Shown here: positions 50,527-60,209 of the stretch, one piece after another
Layout of the letters: every line of letters starts with the position of its first letter
How positions within the stretch are numbered: position 1 is the first letter of the stretch
Assembly (NCBI RefSeq): GCF_020447265.1
Contig: NZ_JAJADR010000004.1
Location: 62,001 to 126,000 of the forward strand
DNA length: 64,000 nt
Direction: 5' to 3'
Source of the DNA: Hymenobacter lucidus
Lineage (GTDB): Bacteria; Bacteroidota; Bacteroidia; Cytophagales; Hymenobacteraceae
Notes under the pieces: model-generated
Database searches by the model: none
Told to the model about the DNA's origin: nothing
Seen by the model: the letters and a program-made list of their open reading frames with translations, nothing else
Made by a program: the position numbers and the translations under genes

Positions 50527-53451
50527 ATGGCTAAGAAAACGACTGCTTCCCGTTCTGCTGCTACTTCTACCGCCGTTCTGGCCGCCCCACCCGCCCCACC
50601 CGAGCGGGCCGCCGATGTGGAAGCGCCCTTTATTGAGGTGTATGGTGCCCGGGAGCACAATCTGAAAAACGTATCGGTCAAGATTCCGCGCGGGCAACTG
50701 GTGGTGTTCACCGGCATTTCGGGCTCGGGCAAGTCGTCGTTGGCTTTCGATACAATTTATGCCGAAGGCCAGCGGCGCTACATGGAAACCTTCTCGGCCT
50801 ACGCCCGCTCCTTTATGGGCGGCCTGGAGCGGCCCGATGTGGACAAGATTGAAGGACTGTCGCCGGTAATTAGCATCGAGCAGAAAACCACCTCGCGCAA
50901 CCCCCGCTCCACGGTGGGTACCATCACCGAGATTTACGACTTCCTGCGCCTGCTCTACGCCCGCACCGCCGAGGCCTTCAGCTATGCCACCGGCGCCAAG
51001 ATGATCCGGCAGAGCGACGAGCAGATCATCAACTACATCCTCAAGCACTTCGCCGACAAGAAGCTGGTGGTGCTGGCCCCCGTGGTGAAAGGCCGCAAAG
51101 GCCACTACCGGGAGCTGTTCCAGCAGATTGCCAAGCTGGGCTTCACCAAGGTACGCGTCGATGGCGAGCTGCTCGACATTACGGCCAAGATGCAGGTGGA
51201 CCGCTACAAAATCCACGACATCGAAATCGTTATCGACCGGCTGAAGGCTACCAAGGAAGACCGGTTTCGGCTGTCGGGCTCGGTGCAGAACTCCCTGACC
51301 CACGGCAAGGGCACCATGCTGGTCTTGGATTCGGACTCGGGCAAGACGCAGTTTTTCTCGCGCTTCCTGATGGACCCCACCACCGGTATTGCCTACGACG
51401 ACCCGGCCCCCAATACCTTCTCGTTCAACTCGCCCTACGGCGCCTGCCCCACCTGCAACGGCCTGGGCGAGGTGCAGGAGATTACCGAGGAAAGTGTGAT
51501 GCCCGACAAGAAGCTGAGCATCAGCCGCGGCGGCATTGCACCCCTGGGCGAGTACCGCGACATCTGGATTTTCCAGCAGCTCAGCACCATCCTCAAGCGC
51601 CACAAAGCCAGCCTCTCCACGGCCCTCGATAAGCTGCCGGCCGAGTTGCTCGAAAAGCTGCTCTACGGCATCGAGGAAGAGGAAGGCGCCGACCCCAAAA
51701 AGGCCGGTTACGTCGAGCCTTTCGAAGGTATCATTCCGTTTCTGCGTCGGCAGATGGACTCCGATTCAGAAAGCATCCGCAGCTGGATTCAGGAATACAC
51801 CCAGGCCAAGGAATGCCCCGAGTGCCACGGCTACCGCCTCAAAAAGGAGTCGTTGCACTTCAAGATTGCCGATAAAAACATCGGGGAGTTGTCGGTAATG
51901 GATATTGCCCAGCTGGCCCAGTGGTTTGAGGGCCTCGAAAGCCGCATTACCGACCGCCAAAACCTGATTGCCCGCGAGCTGCTCAAGGAAATCCGCAAGC
52001 GCATCGGCTTTTTGCTGGAAGTCGGCCTCGAATACCTGAGTCTGCACCGCTCGGTGCGCACGCTCAGTGGCGGCGAGTCGCAGCGCATTCGCCTTGCCAC
52101 CCAGATTGGTACCCAGCTCGTGGGGGTGCTCTACATCATGGATGAGCCCAGCATCGGGCTGCACCAGCGCGACAACGAGCGGCTCATCAAAGCCCTGCAG
52201 CACCTGCGCGACATCGGCAACTCGGTGATTGTGGTGGAGCACGACAAGGACATGATTATGAATGCCGACTACGTGCTCGACATTGGTCCGGGCGCGGGTA
52301 TTCACGGCGGCCACATTGTGGCCGAGGGCTCCCCGCGGGATATTTTCCAGTCGGGCAGCCTCACCTCGCAGTACCTGAGTGGCGAAAAGCACATTGAGCT
52401 GCGCCGCCAGAAACGCAAGGGCGACGGGGGCCAGCTGGTGCTGAAAGGCGCTACCGGCCACAACCTCAAAAACGTGACGGCCAAGTTTCCTCTGGGCAAG
52501 CTCGTGGCCGTAACGGGCGTGTCGGGCTCGGGCAAGTCCAGCCTGATTCACGACACACTCTACCCGATTCTCAACCAGTTCTTCTTCAACTCCAAAAAGG
52601 ACCCGCTGCCTTACCAGAGCATCGAAGGTCTGGAGCTGATTGATAAAGTGATTGAAGTAGACCAGTCGCCGATTGGGCGCACGCCGCGCTCCAACCCGGC
52701 CACGTACACGGGCGTCTTCACCGAAATCAGGAGCCTGTTTGCCTCGCTGCCGGAAGCCAAAATCCGGGGCTACGGGCCGGGCCGCTTCTCCTTCAACGTG
52801 AAGGGCGGACGGTGCGAAACCTGCGAGGGCGCCGGTATGCGCACTATCGAAATGAACTTCCTGCCCGACGTACACGTGCCCTGCGAAACCTGCAAAGGCC
52901 GCCGCTACAACCGCGAAACGCTTGAAGTGCGCTTCAAAGGCAAGAGCATCACCGACGTGCTCGACATGACGGTGGAAAAGGCCGTGGAGTACTTCGAAAA
53001 CCAGCCCCGCATCATTCGCAAGATTCAGGTATTGAATGAGGTGGGACTGGGCTACCTCACGTTGGGTCAGCAGGCTACGACGTTGTCGGGTGGTGAGGCC
53101 CAGCGGGTGAAGCTGGCCACCGAGCTGGGCAAAAAGGATACCGGCAAGACGTTCTACATCCTCGACGAGCCCACCACCGGCCTGCACTTCGAAGATATCA
53201 ACCACCTCTCCGATGTGCTCCAGAAGCTCGTCGACAAGGGCAACACGGTGCTCATCATCGAGCACAACCTGGACCTGATCAAAGTAGCCGACCACATCAT
53301 CGACCTGGGTCCCGAAGGCGGCGGGGGTGGTGGTACCATCGTGGCCCAGGGCACGCCCGAGCAGGTAGCTAAAGTGAAGAAAGGCCACACCGCCCGTTTC
53401 TTGGCCGAGGAGCTGAAAATCAGCAAGTACGCCGACGAGAAAGTGAAATAG
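50527..53451 (+). CDS. uvrA: Excinuclease ABC subunit A
   Basis: 974 residues. It is the damage-recognising ATPase of nucleotide excision repair, working with UvrB. Two ABC modules are complete: Walker [15 protein letters not shown] near residue 65 and [13 protein letters not shown] near 670. ABC signatures are [15 protein letters not shown] and [15 protein letters not shown], and the Walker B regions hold DEPSIGLH and DEPTTGLH. Zinc modules are seen as [16 protein letters not shown], and the pair CETCEGAG with CETCKGRR. A Ser/Ala/Pro-rich N-terminal extension of about 25 residues is present. Transcription ends at a 24-bp hairpin. Confidence 0.98.
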   Translation: MAKKTTASRSAATSTAVLAAPPAPPERAADVEAPFIEVYGAREHNLKNVSVKIPRGQLVVFTGISGSGKSSLAFDTIYAEGQRRYMETFSAYARSFMGGLERPDVDKIEGLSPVISIEQKTTSRNPRSTVGTITEIYDFLRLLYARTAEAFSYATGAKMIRQSDEQIINYILKHFADKKLVVLAPVVKGRKGHYRELFQQIAKLGFTKVRVDGELLDITAKMQVDRYKIHDIEIVIDRLKATKEDRFRLSGSVQNSLTHGKGTMLVLDSDSGKTQFFSRFLMDPTTGIAYDDPAPNTFSFNSPYGACPTCNGLGEVQEITEESVMPDKKLSISRGGIAPLGEYRDIWIFQQLSTILKRHKASLSTALDKLPAELLEKLLYGIEEEEGADPKKAGYVEPFEGIIPFLRRQMDSDSESIRSWIQEYTQAKECPECHGYRLKKESLHFKIADKNIGELSVMDIAQLAQWFEGLESRITDRQNLIARELLKEIRKRIGFLLEVGLEYLSLHRSVRTLSGGESQRIRLATQIGTQLVGVLYIMDEPSIGLHQRDNERLIKALQHLRDIGNSVIVVEHDKDMIMNADYVLDIGPGAGIHGGHIVAEGSPRDIFQSGSLTSQYLSGEKHIELRRQKRKGDGGQLVLKGATGHNLKNVTAKFPLGKLVAVTGVSGSGKSSLIHDTLYPILNQFFFNSKKDPLPYQSIEGLELIDKVIEVDQSPIGRTPRSNPATYTGVFTEIRSLFASLPEAKIRGYGPGRFSFNVKGGRCETCEGAGMRTIEMNFLPDVHVPCETCKGRRYNRETLEVRFKGKSITDVLDMTVEKAVEYFENQPRIIRKIQVLNEVGLGYLTLGQQATTLSGGEAQRVKLATELGKKDTGKTFYILDEPTTGLHFEDINHLSDVLQKLVDKGNTVLIIEHNLDLIKVADHIIDLGPEGGGGGGTIVAQGTPEQVAKVKKGHTARFLAEELKISKYADEKVK

Positions 53452-53463
53452 CTGAGTTATACA

Positions 53464-53514
53464 CTCAACAACAAGGCCCCGCTTACGATTCGTAAGCGGG
53501 GCCTTGTTGTTGAG
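53464..53514. terminator. Long bidirectional terminator
   Basis: Two perfect 24-base arms around an ATT loop; the core is AAGGCCCCGCTTACG and its complement. It lies between uvrA and the convergent TMEM175-like gene. Confidence 0.8.
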
Positions 53515-53526
53515 CTAACACCGTGC

Positions 53527-54207
53527 TCAAGCCAGCACTTTGCCGCCGTGCCTTTGCTCATAAGCGGCACACAAGCGCTGATACCGTTTGCGCTGCAGAA
53601 AGGCCAGCAGCGGAAAAGCCACAGCCGGAATCATGCGCAGGGCCAGGGGCGGCAGCACGAAAGCCAGGGCAATGCTGCTGATAAACACCACCGGCGACAT
53701 CAGCGGGCGGGCTATGTCGAGGTCGGGGTGCTCGTGCTCGGGAGCGGCTACTACCTGGTTGCCGGCATTGCTGAGGTGGCGCTGCAGGGCAATCTGCATG
53801 ATACCGGTGAAGGCAATATTGATGCTGTACAGAATCCAGGGAGTGCGCAGCAGGCTGTATTCGCTCTGGTAGGCGGTGGTAAAGGGCATCAGGATGATGC
53901 TGAGCAGAAACAGCAGGTTCAGCCACAGCAGCCGGTTATTGAGGCGGCGCACAAAGCGGAAAATGCGGTGATGGGCCGTCCAATAAATGGCAATGATGAA
54001 GAAGCTCAGAAAGAAGCCCACGAACTTCGGAATCAGATGGGCCAGCACCGAAAGCACCGCCGATTCGGTGGGATGCTCCAACTCGGGCACCTTTATTTCG
54101 ATGACCAGCAGCGTAATGGCAATGGCAAACACGGCGTCGGTAAACAGGATAACCCGTTCGATCTGGAATGCGTCGCGGTTGTGCTGCGCTTTTTCATTGC
54201 CATCCAT
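53527..54207 (-). CDS. TMEM175-like (DUF1211) potassium channel protein
   Basis: 226 residues with about six membrane helices. The first helix has the family motif FTDAVFAIAITLLVIEI, matching the FSD-containing pore helix of TMEM175 proteins, preceded by ERVI. Bacterial members have one such repeat of six helices and form tetrameric K+ channels. The cytosolic tail is short and basic. It may carry K+ across the inner membrane; conductance is not provable here. It converges on uvrA. Confidence 0.85.
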   Translation of the reverse strand: MDGNEKAQHNRDAFQIERVILFTDAVFAIAITLLVIEIKVPELEHPTESAVLSVLAHLIPKFVGFFLSFFIIAIYWTAHHRIFRFVRRLNNRLLWLNLLFLLSIILMPFTTAYQSEYSLLRTPWILYSINIAFTGIMQIALQRHLSNAGNQVVAAPEHEHPDLDIARPLMSPVVFISSIALAFVLPPLALRMIPAVAFPLLAFLQRKRYQRLCAAYEQRHGGKVLA

Positions 54208-54304
54208 AAAGCTGCTAAAGCCGGGGAAAGTGAGTCGGCCGGCCTAAATATAGTCCCTATGGTATAAGAGGCCAACTCCCGCACGAGAAAGTGCCCCAAC
54301 GCAA

Positions 54305-54336
54305 AAAGCCGTTGCAGACGATTCTGCAACGGCTTT
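54305..54336 (-). terminator. Rho-independent terminator
   Basis: A perfect 14-bp stem (AAAGCCGTTGCAGA and its complement) with loop CGAT, followed on the minus strand by TTTTGCG. It ends the leftward DUF4142 gene. Confidence 0.8.
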
Positions 54337-54357
54337 CACTGGTCAATTGAAGCGCAA

Positions 54358-55020
54358 TTACATCTTCATGTCGCTGTGCTTCTTCGACATATCCAGGTGG
54401 CCCTGCACCACGGGTGTCACCTTGCTAATGAAGCCCTGCAGGTCGGCGTCCTGGGTCATCGTTTGGTGGGCCTTGAGCGTATTCAGCGTTTTTTCGTGGT
54501 CCATCACCATCTGAGTCATGTACTTGTCCTCAAAGGCTTTGCCCGAGAGGCCGCGCATGCCGGCGGCAATGGTTTTGTGCTCCGCGTCCATATCGGCGGG
54601 CAGTACCACGTTCTTCTTGCCAGCAATAACCTTCAGGTCAGCCGTCGATTTGGTGTGGTCCTTAATCATCATGTTGGCGTGCTCTTTCACGGCGCCCGTC
54701 ACGCCTTTTTCGAGGGCCAGCTTGCTAAGCTGAATCTCGTTCTGGTCGCTGTGCGCCGCCGACTGCATAAACTCCGGGTCGGTAGAGTGCGGAGCAGTCG
54801 GGCCGCCGGCCGCGTTGGCGTTCATATCGGCCGGGGCAGTGCCGGTGGCGGCAGCGCTGCCGGCGGCGGTGGCATCTTCGGGCATGGTAGTAGCCATCGA
54901 ATCACCGGCAGTGGTATTGTTGCCGGTGTCACCAGCTTCCGAGGCGGTGCTGTTGTTGCTGCTGCAGGCGGCTAAGGTCATCAGGCTTGCGCACAGCAAG
55001 CTCATTGAAATGCGTTTCAT
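54358..55020 (-). CDS. DUF4142 lipoprotein (larger)
   Basis: 220 residues from ATG 55020 (MKRISMSLLC). The signal ends in lipobox TLAACSS, followed by a linker of about 65 residues rich in Ala, Thr, Gly and Met. The rest is the helical DUF4142 domain: DPEFMQSAAHSDQNEIQLSK, AVKEHANMMIKDHTK, and VMDHEKTLNTLK. Its His and Met residues at regular helical spacing resemble ferritin-like bundles, so metal binding is possible but not shown. A second DUF4142 lipoprotein and a small lipoprotein are upstream on the same strand. Confidence 0.8.
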   Translation of the reverse strand: MKRISMSLLCASLMTLAACSSNNSTASEAGDTGNNTTAGDSMATTMPEDATAAGSAAATGTAPADMNANAAGGPTAPHSTDPEFMQSAAHSDQNEIQLSKLALEKGVTGAVKEHANMMIKDHTKSTADLKVIAGKKNVVLPADMDAEHKTIAAGMRGLSGKAFEDKYMTQMVMDHEKTLNTLKAHQTMTQDADLQGFISKVTPVVQGHLDMSKKHSDMKM

Positions 55021-55161
55021 AGTAAGTAGTGGTTTGGTTAACAGGGGAAAGAGGGCGGAGTAAGCGGTATTCTGAATGGCCACAGCTTCTGAGGCGTTGA
55101 CCGGAATAGGGCAAAAGAGCGGAGTAAATTGGTAAAGCAGAGCGGCTAACAGCCGGGTAGG

Positions 55162-55398
55162 CTATTTGGCCATTCCGGTATTATCGGCCGTGGCCGAGTC
55201 GCTGTTGGCGGTTACCGTGGCGCCGGCGTCGTTGTCGATTACCGTAGCATCGGCCTGCACGCCACCTTCAGCGGCAGCTTCGTTCATGTCACTTACGGCT
55301 TCACCAGAGGTACCATCGGTACGCTTGTCGGCGCTGTCGCAGCTGCTTAGCGAAAGGGTTGCGGCCAGAGCCAGCAGCGAGAAAATGCGGATTTTCAT
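55162..55398 (-). CDS. Small Ala/Asp-rich lipoprotein
   Basis: 78 residues from ATG 55398 (MKIRIFSLLALAATLS). Lipobox LSSC gives a mature protein of about 60 residues, low in aromatic residues and rich in Ala, Asp, Thr and Gly, probably unfolded. No family is recognised. It lies between two DUF4142 lipoprotein genes on the same strand, 38 bases after the upstream one. Confidence 0.5.
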   Translation of the reverse strand: MKIRIFSLLALAATLSLSSCDSADKRTDGTSGEAVSDMNEAAAEGGVQADATVIDNDAGATVTANSDSATADNTGMAK

Positions 55399-55436
55399 AG
55401 GGGTTTTATGGTTGGTAAGAAATCGGGAATACGTCA

Positions 55437-56021
55437 TTACGGCAGGTCTTCCACCTGTTCGTTTACCTCTTTGGCCATGTCCAGGTGCTCTTTCAACACG
55501 GGCGCATATTTGGCCGCGAAGCCCCGGATGTCGCCATCGTAGGCATCTTCGCTCATATCTTCAAACTCACCCACGTCCTTCTTGTGGTCGTCAACCATGA
55601 GGGCCATGTACTGCTTGTCGAAGGCAGTGCCCGTGAGGGCCGAAAGCTTGGCGTAGGTGTCTTGCTGCTCGCGGCCCAGGCTGGCCGGCAACACGAGGCC
55701 TTTCTGCCCAGCCAGTGTTTTGAGGGCCGCATTGGCTTCGGCATGCTGCTCTACCATGTGCTGGCCAAAGGTCTTGACGGCGGGCTGAGTGGCTTTCTGC
55801 TGGGCCAGCTTGCCCAGCTCCACTTCCAGCATTCCGTCACTGGCCGCCTCCACCATAAACTCGGCGTCGCGCTCCTGCTTCTCGGTCACGTTGTCGTCGC
55901 CAATGCGCTTTTCATTCTGGAACTGCGCTTCCGCTACCGGGTCTTTCTGGCTCGCGTCGGGAGAACAGGAGGCCAGTCCCAGGAACCCGGCCAGCATTAA
56001 AAATCGAGAAGAATGGAGCAT
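55437..56021 (-). CDS. DUF4142 lipoprotein (smaller)
   Basis: 194 residues with lipobox GLASCSP. The DUF4142 domain is seen in RDAEFMVEAASDGMLEVELG, VKTFGQHMVEQHAEANAALK and KQYMALMVDDHKKDVGEFED. It is a paralogue of the gene at 54358 but lacks the long Ala/Thr linker. DUF4142 proteins are exported in many Bacteroidota and Proteobacteria with unknown roles. It is first in a leftward run of three lipoprotein genes. Confidence 0.85.
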   Translation of the reverse strand: MLHSSRFLMLAGFLGLASCSPDASQKDPVAEAQFQNEKRIGDDNVTEKQERDAEFMVEAASDGMLEVELGKLAQQKATQPAVKTFGQHMVEQHAEANAALKTLAGQKGLVLPASLGREQQDTYAKLSALTGTAFDKQYMALMVDDHKKDVGEFEDMSEDAYDGDIRGFAAKYAPVLKEHLDMAKEVNEQVEDLP

Positions 56022-56214
56022 AGTAGGAAGCCTGAGGAATGGTCGACAGCAGAGCTTTTCTCTATACGGCCTGCTTGTGCAGTGGTTCAGTATGGAATAG
56101 TTCCGGCAAGGAAAAAAAAGTTTGCGCCCTGCTTAAACCACCGATTCGGAAGGCACTCTAACGGCTACAAAACCAGTAAGAACCACACTCACACTTTTTC
56201 CAACCTCCCATCTC

Positions 56215-57075
56215 ATGTCTACCGTCACGCTCCGCTCTTTGGGTCTTGCTGCCTGCGCCAGCACCCTGCTTTTCTTTACCGCCTGCAACAAAGACCGGGA
56301 AGCGGCCACGCCGGAAAACCTGGAATCGGCCGAGGATAGCGGTAATGCGGAGGATGAAAACGCCGCCATCGGCGACATCATCGAAGTAGCCGCCCCCGAC
56401 AATGAGAAACTCTCGAACGGTCTGGTGCGGGAGCCTGCCGATGTGCTGCGCGTATTTGGGGCCTGCGCCCAGCGCAGCTACAATGCCGAAACCCGCACAC
56501 TCACCATCGATTTCGGCGCCACCAACTGCGTGTGCCCTAATGGCAAGACCCGGCGCGGTAAAATTGTGGTGGTATTCGGTGGGCCCTACCGCGTAGGCGG
56601 CGCGGTGCAGGCCGGAGCCACGGCCACCGTATCGTTGGTCAACTACTTCGTGAATGACAAGCAGCACACTGGCCTGCGCACTTTCACCAGCCTGGGCAAT
56701 GGCTCCTTCACCCTGGACGTGCAGAATGCTAGCATCATCACGCCCGATGGTACCCACAGCTGGTCGTCGCAGCGCACTTACACCCGCACGGCTGGCTTTG
56801 GTACACCTACTATTCAGGATGATAAATACCTGGTGACTGGCCAAGCCGCCGGCACCAACCGCAAAAACGTGAGCTACACAGCCCAGATTCAGCAGCCCCT
56901 AGTGAAAAACTTCACCCTCGGCTGTGCCCGTCACTTCACCGCCGGCACGGTAGCCATCAGCAACTCCAAGGGCAAAAGCCTGCTGCTCAACTATGACCCC
57001 ACCGGTACCGCTGCCTGCGACAATATTGCCAGCATCACCGTCGATGGTGTTACGCGTACTATCCGCCTGCGCTAA
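56215..57075 (+). CDS. Lipoprotein of unknown function
   Basis: 286 residues with a signal ending in lipobox FTACNK, then a Glu/Asp-rich linker. The mature part is predicted beta-rich and carries five cysteines in GACAQRSY, TNCVCPNG, LGCARHF and AACDN, which could form disulfides. It resembles unnamed exported Bacteroidota lipoproteins. No enzyme motif is seen. It is divergent from the DUF4142 genes and ends at its own terminator. Confidence 0.55.
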   Translation: MSTVTLRSLGLAACASTLLFFTACNKDREAATPENLESAEDSGNAEDENAAIGDIIEVAAPDNEKLSNGLVREPADVLRVFGACAQRSYNAETRTLTIDFGATNCVCPNGKTRRGKIVVVFGGPYRVGGAVQAGATATVSLVNYFVNDKQHTGLRTFTSLGNGSFTLDVQNASIITPDGTHSWSSQRTYTRTAGFGTPTIQDDKYLVTGQAAGTNRKNVSYTAQIQQPLVKNFTLGCARHFTAGTVAISNSKGKSLLLNYDPTGTAACDNIASITVDGVTRTIRLR

Positions 57076-57117
57076 GTAACCAAGCTCCACATTCTGTCTG
57101 TTTTGGCAGGAATCAGC

Positions 57118-57157
57118 AAAAGAAAAGCGGCCCGAGTTTCGGGCCGTTTTTCTTTTA
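57118..57157 (+). terminator. Rho-independent terminator
   Basis: CGGCCCGA and its complement form the core around a GTT loop, extended by AAAAGAAAAG with TTTTTCTTTT on the outside. It lies about 45 bases after the lipoprotein stop. Confidence 0.8.
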
Positions 57158-57273
57158 TCCGGCTTCGGCAGGGTTGGCTCACAATAACGGTATGCGGATA
57201 TACTCCTGGCCTGTCTTTTATGAGTCATTATTGACTATCCAAACCTTATGCTGATAGTCGGTAGCATACTTAT

Positions 57274-58053
57274 TTAAAGGCCTTTGAAAACCGGTTTGCG
57301 CTTTTCCGTAAACGCGGCTACTCCTTCTCTGTAGTCTGCTGATTCGCCGGCAATCTGCTGGCACTCGGCTTCGTAGTCGAGCATTTGGTCGAGCGAGGCG
57401 GCGCCGGCTTTGTTGAGCATCTGCTTGATGAGGCCAATGGATTTAGTGGGTGCGGCGGCGTAGCGCGCGGCCAGGGCCGCCACGGCCGCGTCCAGTTCGG
57501 TGGGTGCTACCACCTGGTTTACCATACCCAGCCGTAGCGCTTCGTCGGCGGTTACCTTCGAGCCTAGCGTACAGAGCTCAAAAGCCTTGAGCGTGCCCAC
57601 CAGGCGCGGCAAAAAGTACGACGAGCCCGAGTCCGGCACCAATCCGATATTTATAAATACCTCAATCAGAGAAGCATCGGTGGAGGCTATCAGCGCGTCG
57701 CAGGCCAGGGCCAAGGAACAGCCTGCGCCGGCGGCCACGCCGTTCAGGCGGCCAATAATAGGCTTGGGCAAGTTGCGCATGGCCCGAATGATAGGGTTGT
57801 AACGCTTGTGCAGCGTGTCGGCAAAGGAAAACTGCGCTTCATCCTGGGTGGCCTTCAGATCCTGGCCCGAGCAGAAGGCCCGGCCCGCGCCAGTCAGTAC
57901 CACTACCCGCACGGCCTCGTCGTCGGCAGTGCGTTGCAGGGCGTCCTGCAGCTCGTAGCTCAGTGGGTTATTAAAGGCGTTGAAAACCTCCGGGCGGTTG
58001 AGCGTAATGGTGGCAATGCCGTTCTGGACGTCGTAAAGCAGGCTGGTAAACAT
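57274..58053 (-). CDS. Enoyl-CoA hydratase/isomerase family, PaaG-like
   Basis: 259 residues of the crotonase fold. The CoA-binding/oxyanion regions are AFCSGQDL (near residue 62) and NGVAAGAGCSLALACD (near 105). GLVPDSGSSYFLPR (near 138) carries the Asp that PaaG-type isomerases use for catalysis, and the usual hydratase Glu pair is not both present. The likely reaction is ring epoxide/oxepin isomerisation of phenylacetyl-CoA epoxide or another enoyl-CoA isomerisation. No other paa genes are in the window. It follows ispD by 75 bases. Confidence 0.82.
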   Translation of the reverse strand: MFTSLLYDVQNGIATITLNRPEVFNAFNNPLSYELQDALQRTADDEAVRVVVLTGAGRAFCSGQDLKATQDEAQFSFADTLHKRYNPIIRAMRNLPKPIIGRLNGVAAGAGCSLALACDALIASTDASLIEVFINIGLVPDSGSSYFLPRLVGTLKAFELCTLGSKVTADEALRLGMVNQVVAPTELDAAVAALAARYAAAPTKSIGLIKQMLNKAGAASLDQMLDYEAECQQIAGESADYREGVAAFTEKRKPVFKGL

Positions 58054-58128
58054 GAGCAGAGAGCTGAGTAAGTGAATGGGTGGCCGTAAAAGTAGTGATG
58101 CACCGCCACCATTTACCCTGCGTGCTAC

Positions 58129-58854
58129 TTACTCGTGTTTCAGCTCGGCCCGGAGCAGCGCTTCTGCCACAACCAGGTCTTCGGGCGTCGTGATTTTCAG
58201 GTTGCGGTAGTCGCCGGGCACCAGATATATCGGCTGCAGATCCTCTACCACGCTGGCATCGTCGGTGAAAGTGTTGAGCTCCGGCAATTGGTAGGCCCGC
58301 CGCAGCAGGTTCAGCTCAAAGCACTGGGGCGTTTGCACCAGCCGCAGCCGGGCGCGGTCCAGAGCATAGGAGCCCTGCTGGGCCAGTCCCCGCACCGAGT
58401 CTTTGGGGGCTACAGCCGCTACGGCCGCGCCGTGTGCAGCGGCGGCGGCGTAGGTTTGCTCCAGCACTTCCGCCGACACCAGGGGCCGCACACCATCGTG
58501 CACGGCCACGATGCCCTCAGTGTAGGTTGCCAGATGTGCCAGTCCGTTGCGTACCGAAGCCCAGCGCGTAGCCCCACCGGCTACCACCGCGTGTTGAATC
58601 GTGACGTTGTGCTCGACGCACAGCTGCTGCCAAACGTCAAACTGTTCGGCCGGCAGTACCACCACGCACTGCTCAACGCCCAGCGCAGCCGCCGCAAACC
58701 GGCGCAGCGTGTGCAGCAGTACCGGCTCACCCAGCAGGTTCAGAAATTGCTTGGGCCGGTCGGCGCCCATGCGGGTGCCGCTGCCGCCCGCCACCAAAAT
58801 GGCATAGCGGGGCCCCTGCGGAGGCTCGGGGTTTGGGTTGATAGAATCAGTCAT
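58129..58854 (-). CDS. ispD: 2-C-methyl-D-erythritol 4-phosphate cytidylyltransferase
   Basis: 241 residues from ATG 58854 (MTDSINPNPEPPQ); an ATG eight codons upstream is also in frame. It makes CDP-methylerythritol in the MEP isoprenoid route. The CTP-binding signature AILVAGGSGTRMGADRPKQF is near residue 20, and the family elements VAVHDGVRPLVS, LVQTPQCFE and FTDDASVVE are intact. Length fits. IPP from this route would feed carotenoid synthesis, consistent with crtY at the right edge. It lies in a leftward run queA-ispD-paaG-like. Confidence 0.95.
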   Translation of the reverse strand: MTDSINPNPEPPQGPRYAILVAGGSGTRMGADRPKQFLNLLGEPVLLHTLRRFAAAALGVEQCVVVLPAEQFDVWQQLCVEHNVTIQHAVVAGGATRWASVRNGLAHLATYTEGIVAVHDGVRPLVSAEVLEQTYAAAAAHGAAVAAVAPKDSVRGLAQQGSYALDRARLRLVQTPQCFELNLLRRAYQLPELNTFTDDASVVEDLQPIYLVPGDYRNLKITTPEDLVVAEALLRAELKHE

Positions 58855-58900
58855 AGCAAGGAGAGGAAGGGCCAGCAAATTACGAAAGCCACCGTATGCA

Positions 58901-58933
58901 AAACGCCGAATACCCTGCGGGCATTCGGCGTTT
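58901..58933 (-). terminator. Hairpin between queA and ispD
   Basis: An 11-bp outer stem (AAACGCCGAAT and its complement) plus an inner CCC/GGG pair around TGC. On the minus strand it is followed by TTTGC, a short T run, so it may terminate or only slow the queA transcript. Confidence 0.6.
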
Positions 58934-58957
58934 CAACAAAATTAGGCAGGAAGCTGA

Positions 58958-60007
58958 CTACAGAATCAGCATGGCGTCGCCGTAGGTGAAGAACTTGTAC
59001 TTCTCCTTAATGGCCAGCTGGTAAGCCTCAATCAGCAACTCATGACCGGCGAAGGCCGAGGCCATCATCATCAGGGTGCTTTCGGGCATGTGAAAGTTAG
59101 TCAGCAGCGTGTTGGCAATCTTGAACTCGTGGGGCGGGAAGATGAACTTGTCGGTCCAGCCCTGGTTTTCCTTCAGGCGAGCATGGGCCGATACCGACGA
59201 CTCTAGGGCACGCATGGTGGTGGTACCCACGGCACACACGCGTTTCTTGGCGTCGAGGGCGCGGTTCACCAGCGTGGCGGCTTCCGCCGATACGATGAAG
59301 TTTTCCGAGTCCATCTTGTGCTTGGTCAGATCTTCCACGTCCACGGGGCGGAAGGTGCCCAGGCCTACGTGCAGCGTTACGGCTGCCACGTCCACACCTC
59401 TGATTTCCAGGCGCTTCATTACCTCGCGGGTGAAGTGCAGACCAGCGGAAGGCGCGGCTACGGCACCCTTATGCTTGGCATAAATGGTTTGGTAGCGCTC
59501 TTTGTCGGCCGGCTCGGCGTCGCGGGTAATTACCTCGCGGGGCAGGGGCGTTTCGCCTAGGTCGTTCAGGGCTTTGTAGAACTCCTCGTCTGAGCCATCA
59601 AACAGGAACTTGATGGTGCGGCCGCGCGAAGTGGTGTTGTCGATAACCTCGGCTACCATGTCGCTCTCACCGAAGTAGAGCTTGTTGCCAACCCGAATCT
59701 TCCGGGCCGGGTCTACAAGAACGTCCCAGAGGTGGATTTCCTTGTTCAGCTCGCGCAACAGGAACACTTCGATCTTAGCGCCCGTCTTTTCCTTGTTGCC
59801 ATACAGTCGGGCCGGAAACACCTGAGTATCATTGACTACAAAAACGTCACCCTCGGTGAAGTACTCGATGATATCCTTGAACACGCGGTGCTCAATCTTG
59901 CCGCTGTCGCGGTGCAAAACCATCAGGCGTGATTCATCACGAGTCTTGGCCGGATGTTGCGCCAGCAGGCTCTCAGGCAACTCAAATTTGAACTCGGACA
60001 GTTTCAT
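58958..60007 (-). CDS. queA: S-adenosylmethionine:tRNA ribosyltransferase-isomerase
   Basis: 349 residues. It transfers the ribosyl part of SAM to 7-aminomethyl-deazaguanine at tRNA position 34, giving epoxyqueuosine. Family landmarks: [20 protein letters not shown] at the start, [42 protein letters not shown], and [20 protein letters not shown]. Length is normal. A promoter -7 box lies about 50 bases before the ATG. Confidence 0.97.
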   Translation of the reverse strand: MKLSEFKFELPESLLAQHPAKTRDESRLMVLHRDSGKIEHRVFKDIIEYFTEGDVFVVNDTQVFPARLYGNKEKTGAKIEVFLLRELNKEIHLWDVLVDPARKIRVGNKLYFGESDMVAEVIDNTTSRGRTIKFLFDGSDEEFYKALNDLGETPLPREVITRDAEPADKERYQTIYAKHKGAVAAPSAGLHFTREVMKRLEIRGVDVAAVTLHVGLGTFRPVDVEDLTKHKMDSENFIVSAEAATLVNRALDAKKRVCAVGTTTMRALESSVSAHARLKENQGWTDKFIFPPHEFKIANTLLTNFHMPESTLMMMASAFAGHELLIEAYQLAIKEKYKFFTYGDAMLIL

Positions 60008-60057
60008 GGGCTAAAACAAAGGCAATAGGAGGGGAAGCTAACAAAATTTTGGGTTGG

Positions 60058-60065
60058 CAAAAGTA
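60058..60065 (-). promoter_or_regulatory. Bacteroidota -7 promoter box (TACTTTTG, minus strand) of queA
   Basis: On the minus strand TACTTTTG matches TAnnTTTG, about 50 bases before the queA start. No clear -33 TTTG. Confidence 0.5.
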
Positions 60066-60104
60066 CGTACAATGGCCGGATAAATCGTTACTTTTCGCCC
60101 GGAA

Positions 60105-60209
60105 AGGTGAACTGGTGAGATAGTAAAATAAGGAGCTGCCGTTCAAGCTGCTCTATCCACACCATCAGAATATTAAACTCACTATTTCACCATCTCACTA
60201 TTTCACTTC
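60105..60209. repeat. Inverted array of degenerate 8-bp units (second copy)
   Basis: The left arm (60105-60135) reads as near-8-base units of the type nnGTGAnA (AGGTGAAC, TGGTGAGA, TAGTAAAA). The right arm (60175-60209) reads ACTCACTA, TTTCACCA, TCTCACTA, TTTCACTT, and ends at the permease ATG. Ungapped, about 23 of 30 positions of the left arm match the reverse complement of the right arm. A short GAGC/GCTC hairpin lies between them. It has the same plan as the array at 25830-25936. Confidence 0.6.

Noticed and set aside
51766..53388. 540-residue open frame antisense to uvrA
   Set aside because: uvrA is complete and highly conserved on the other strand; the antisense frame is a by-product of GC-rich third positions.
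57233..57259. GACTATC/GATAGTC inverted repeat before the PaaG-like gene's stop
   Set aside because: Seven pairs with a 13-base loop and no T run; expected by chance at this length.
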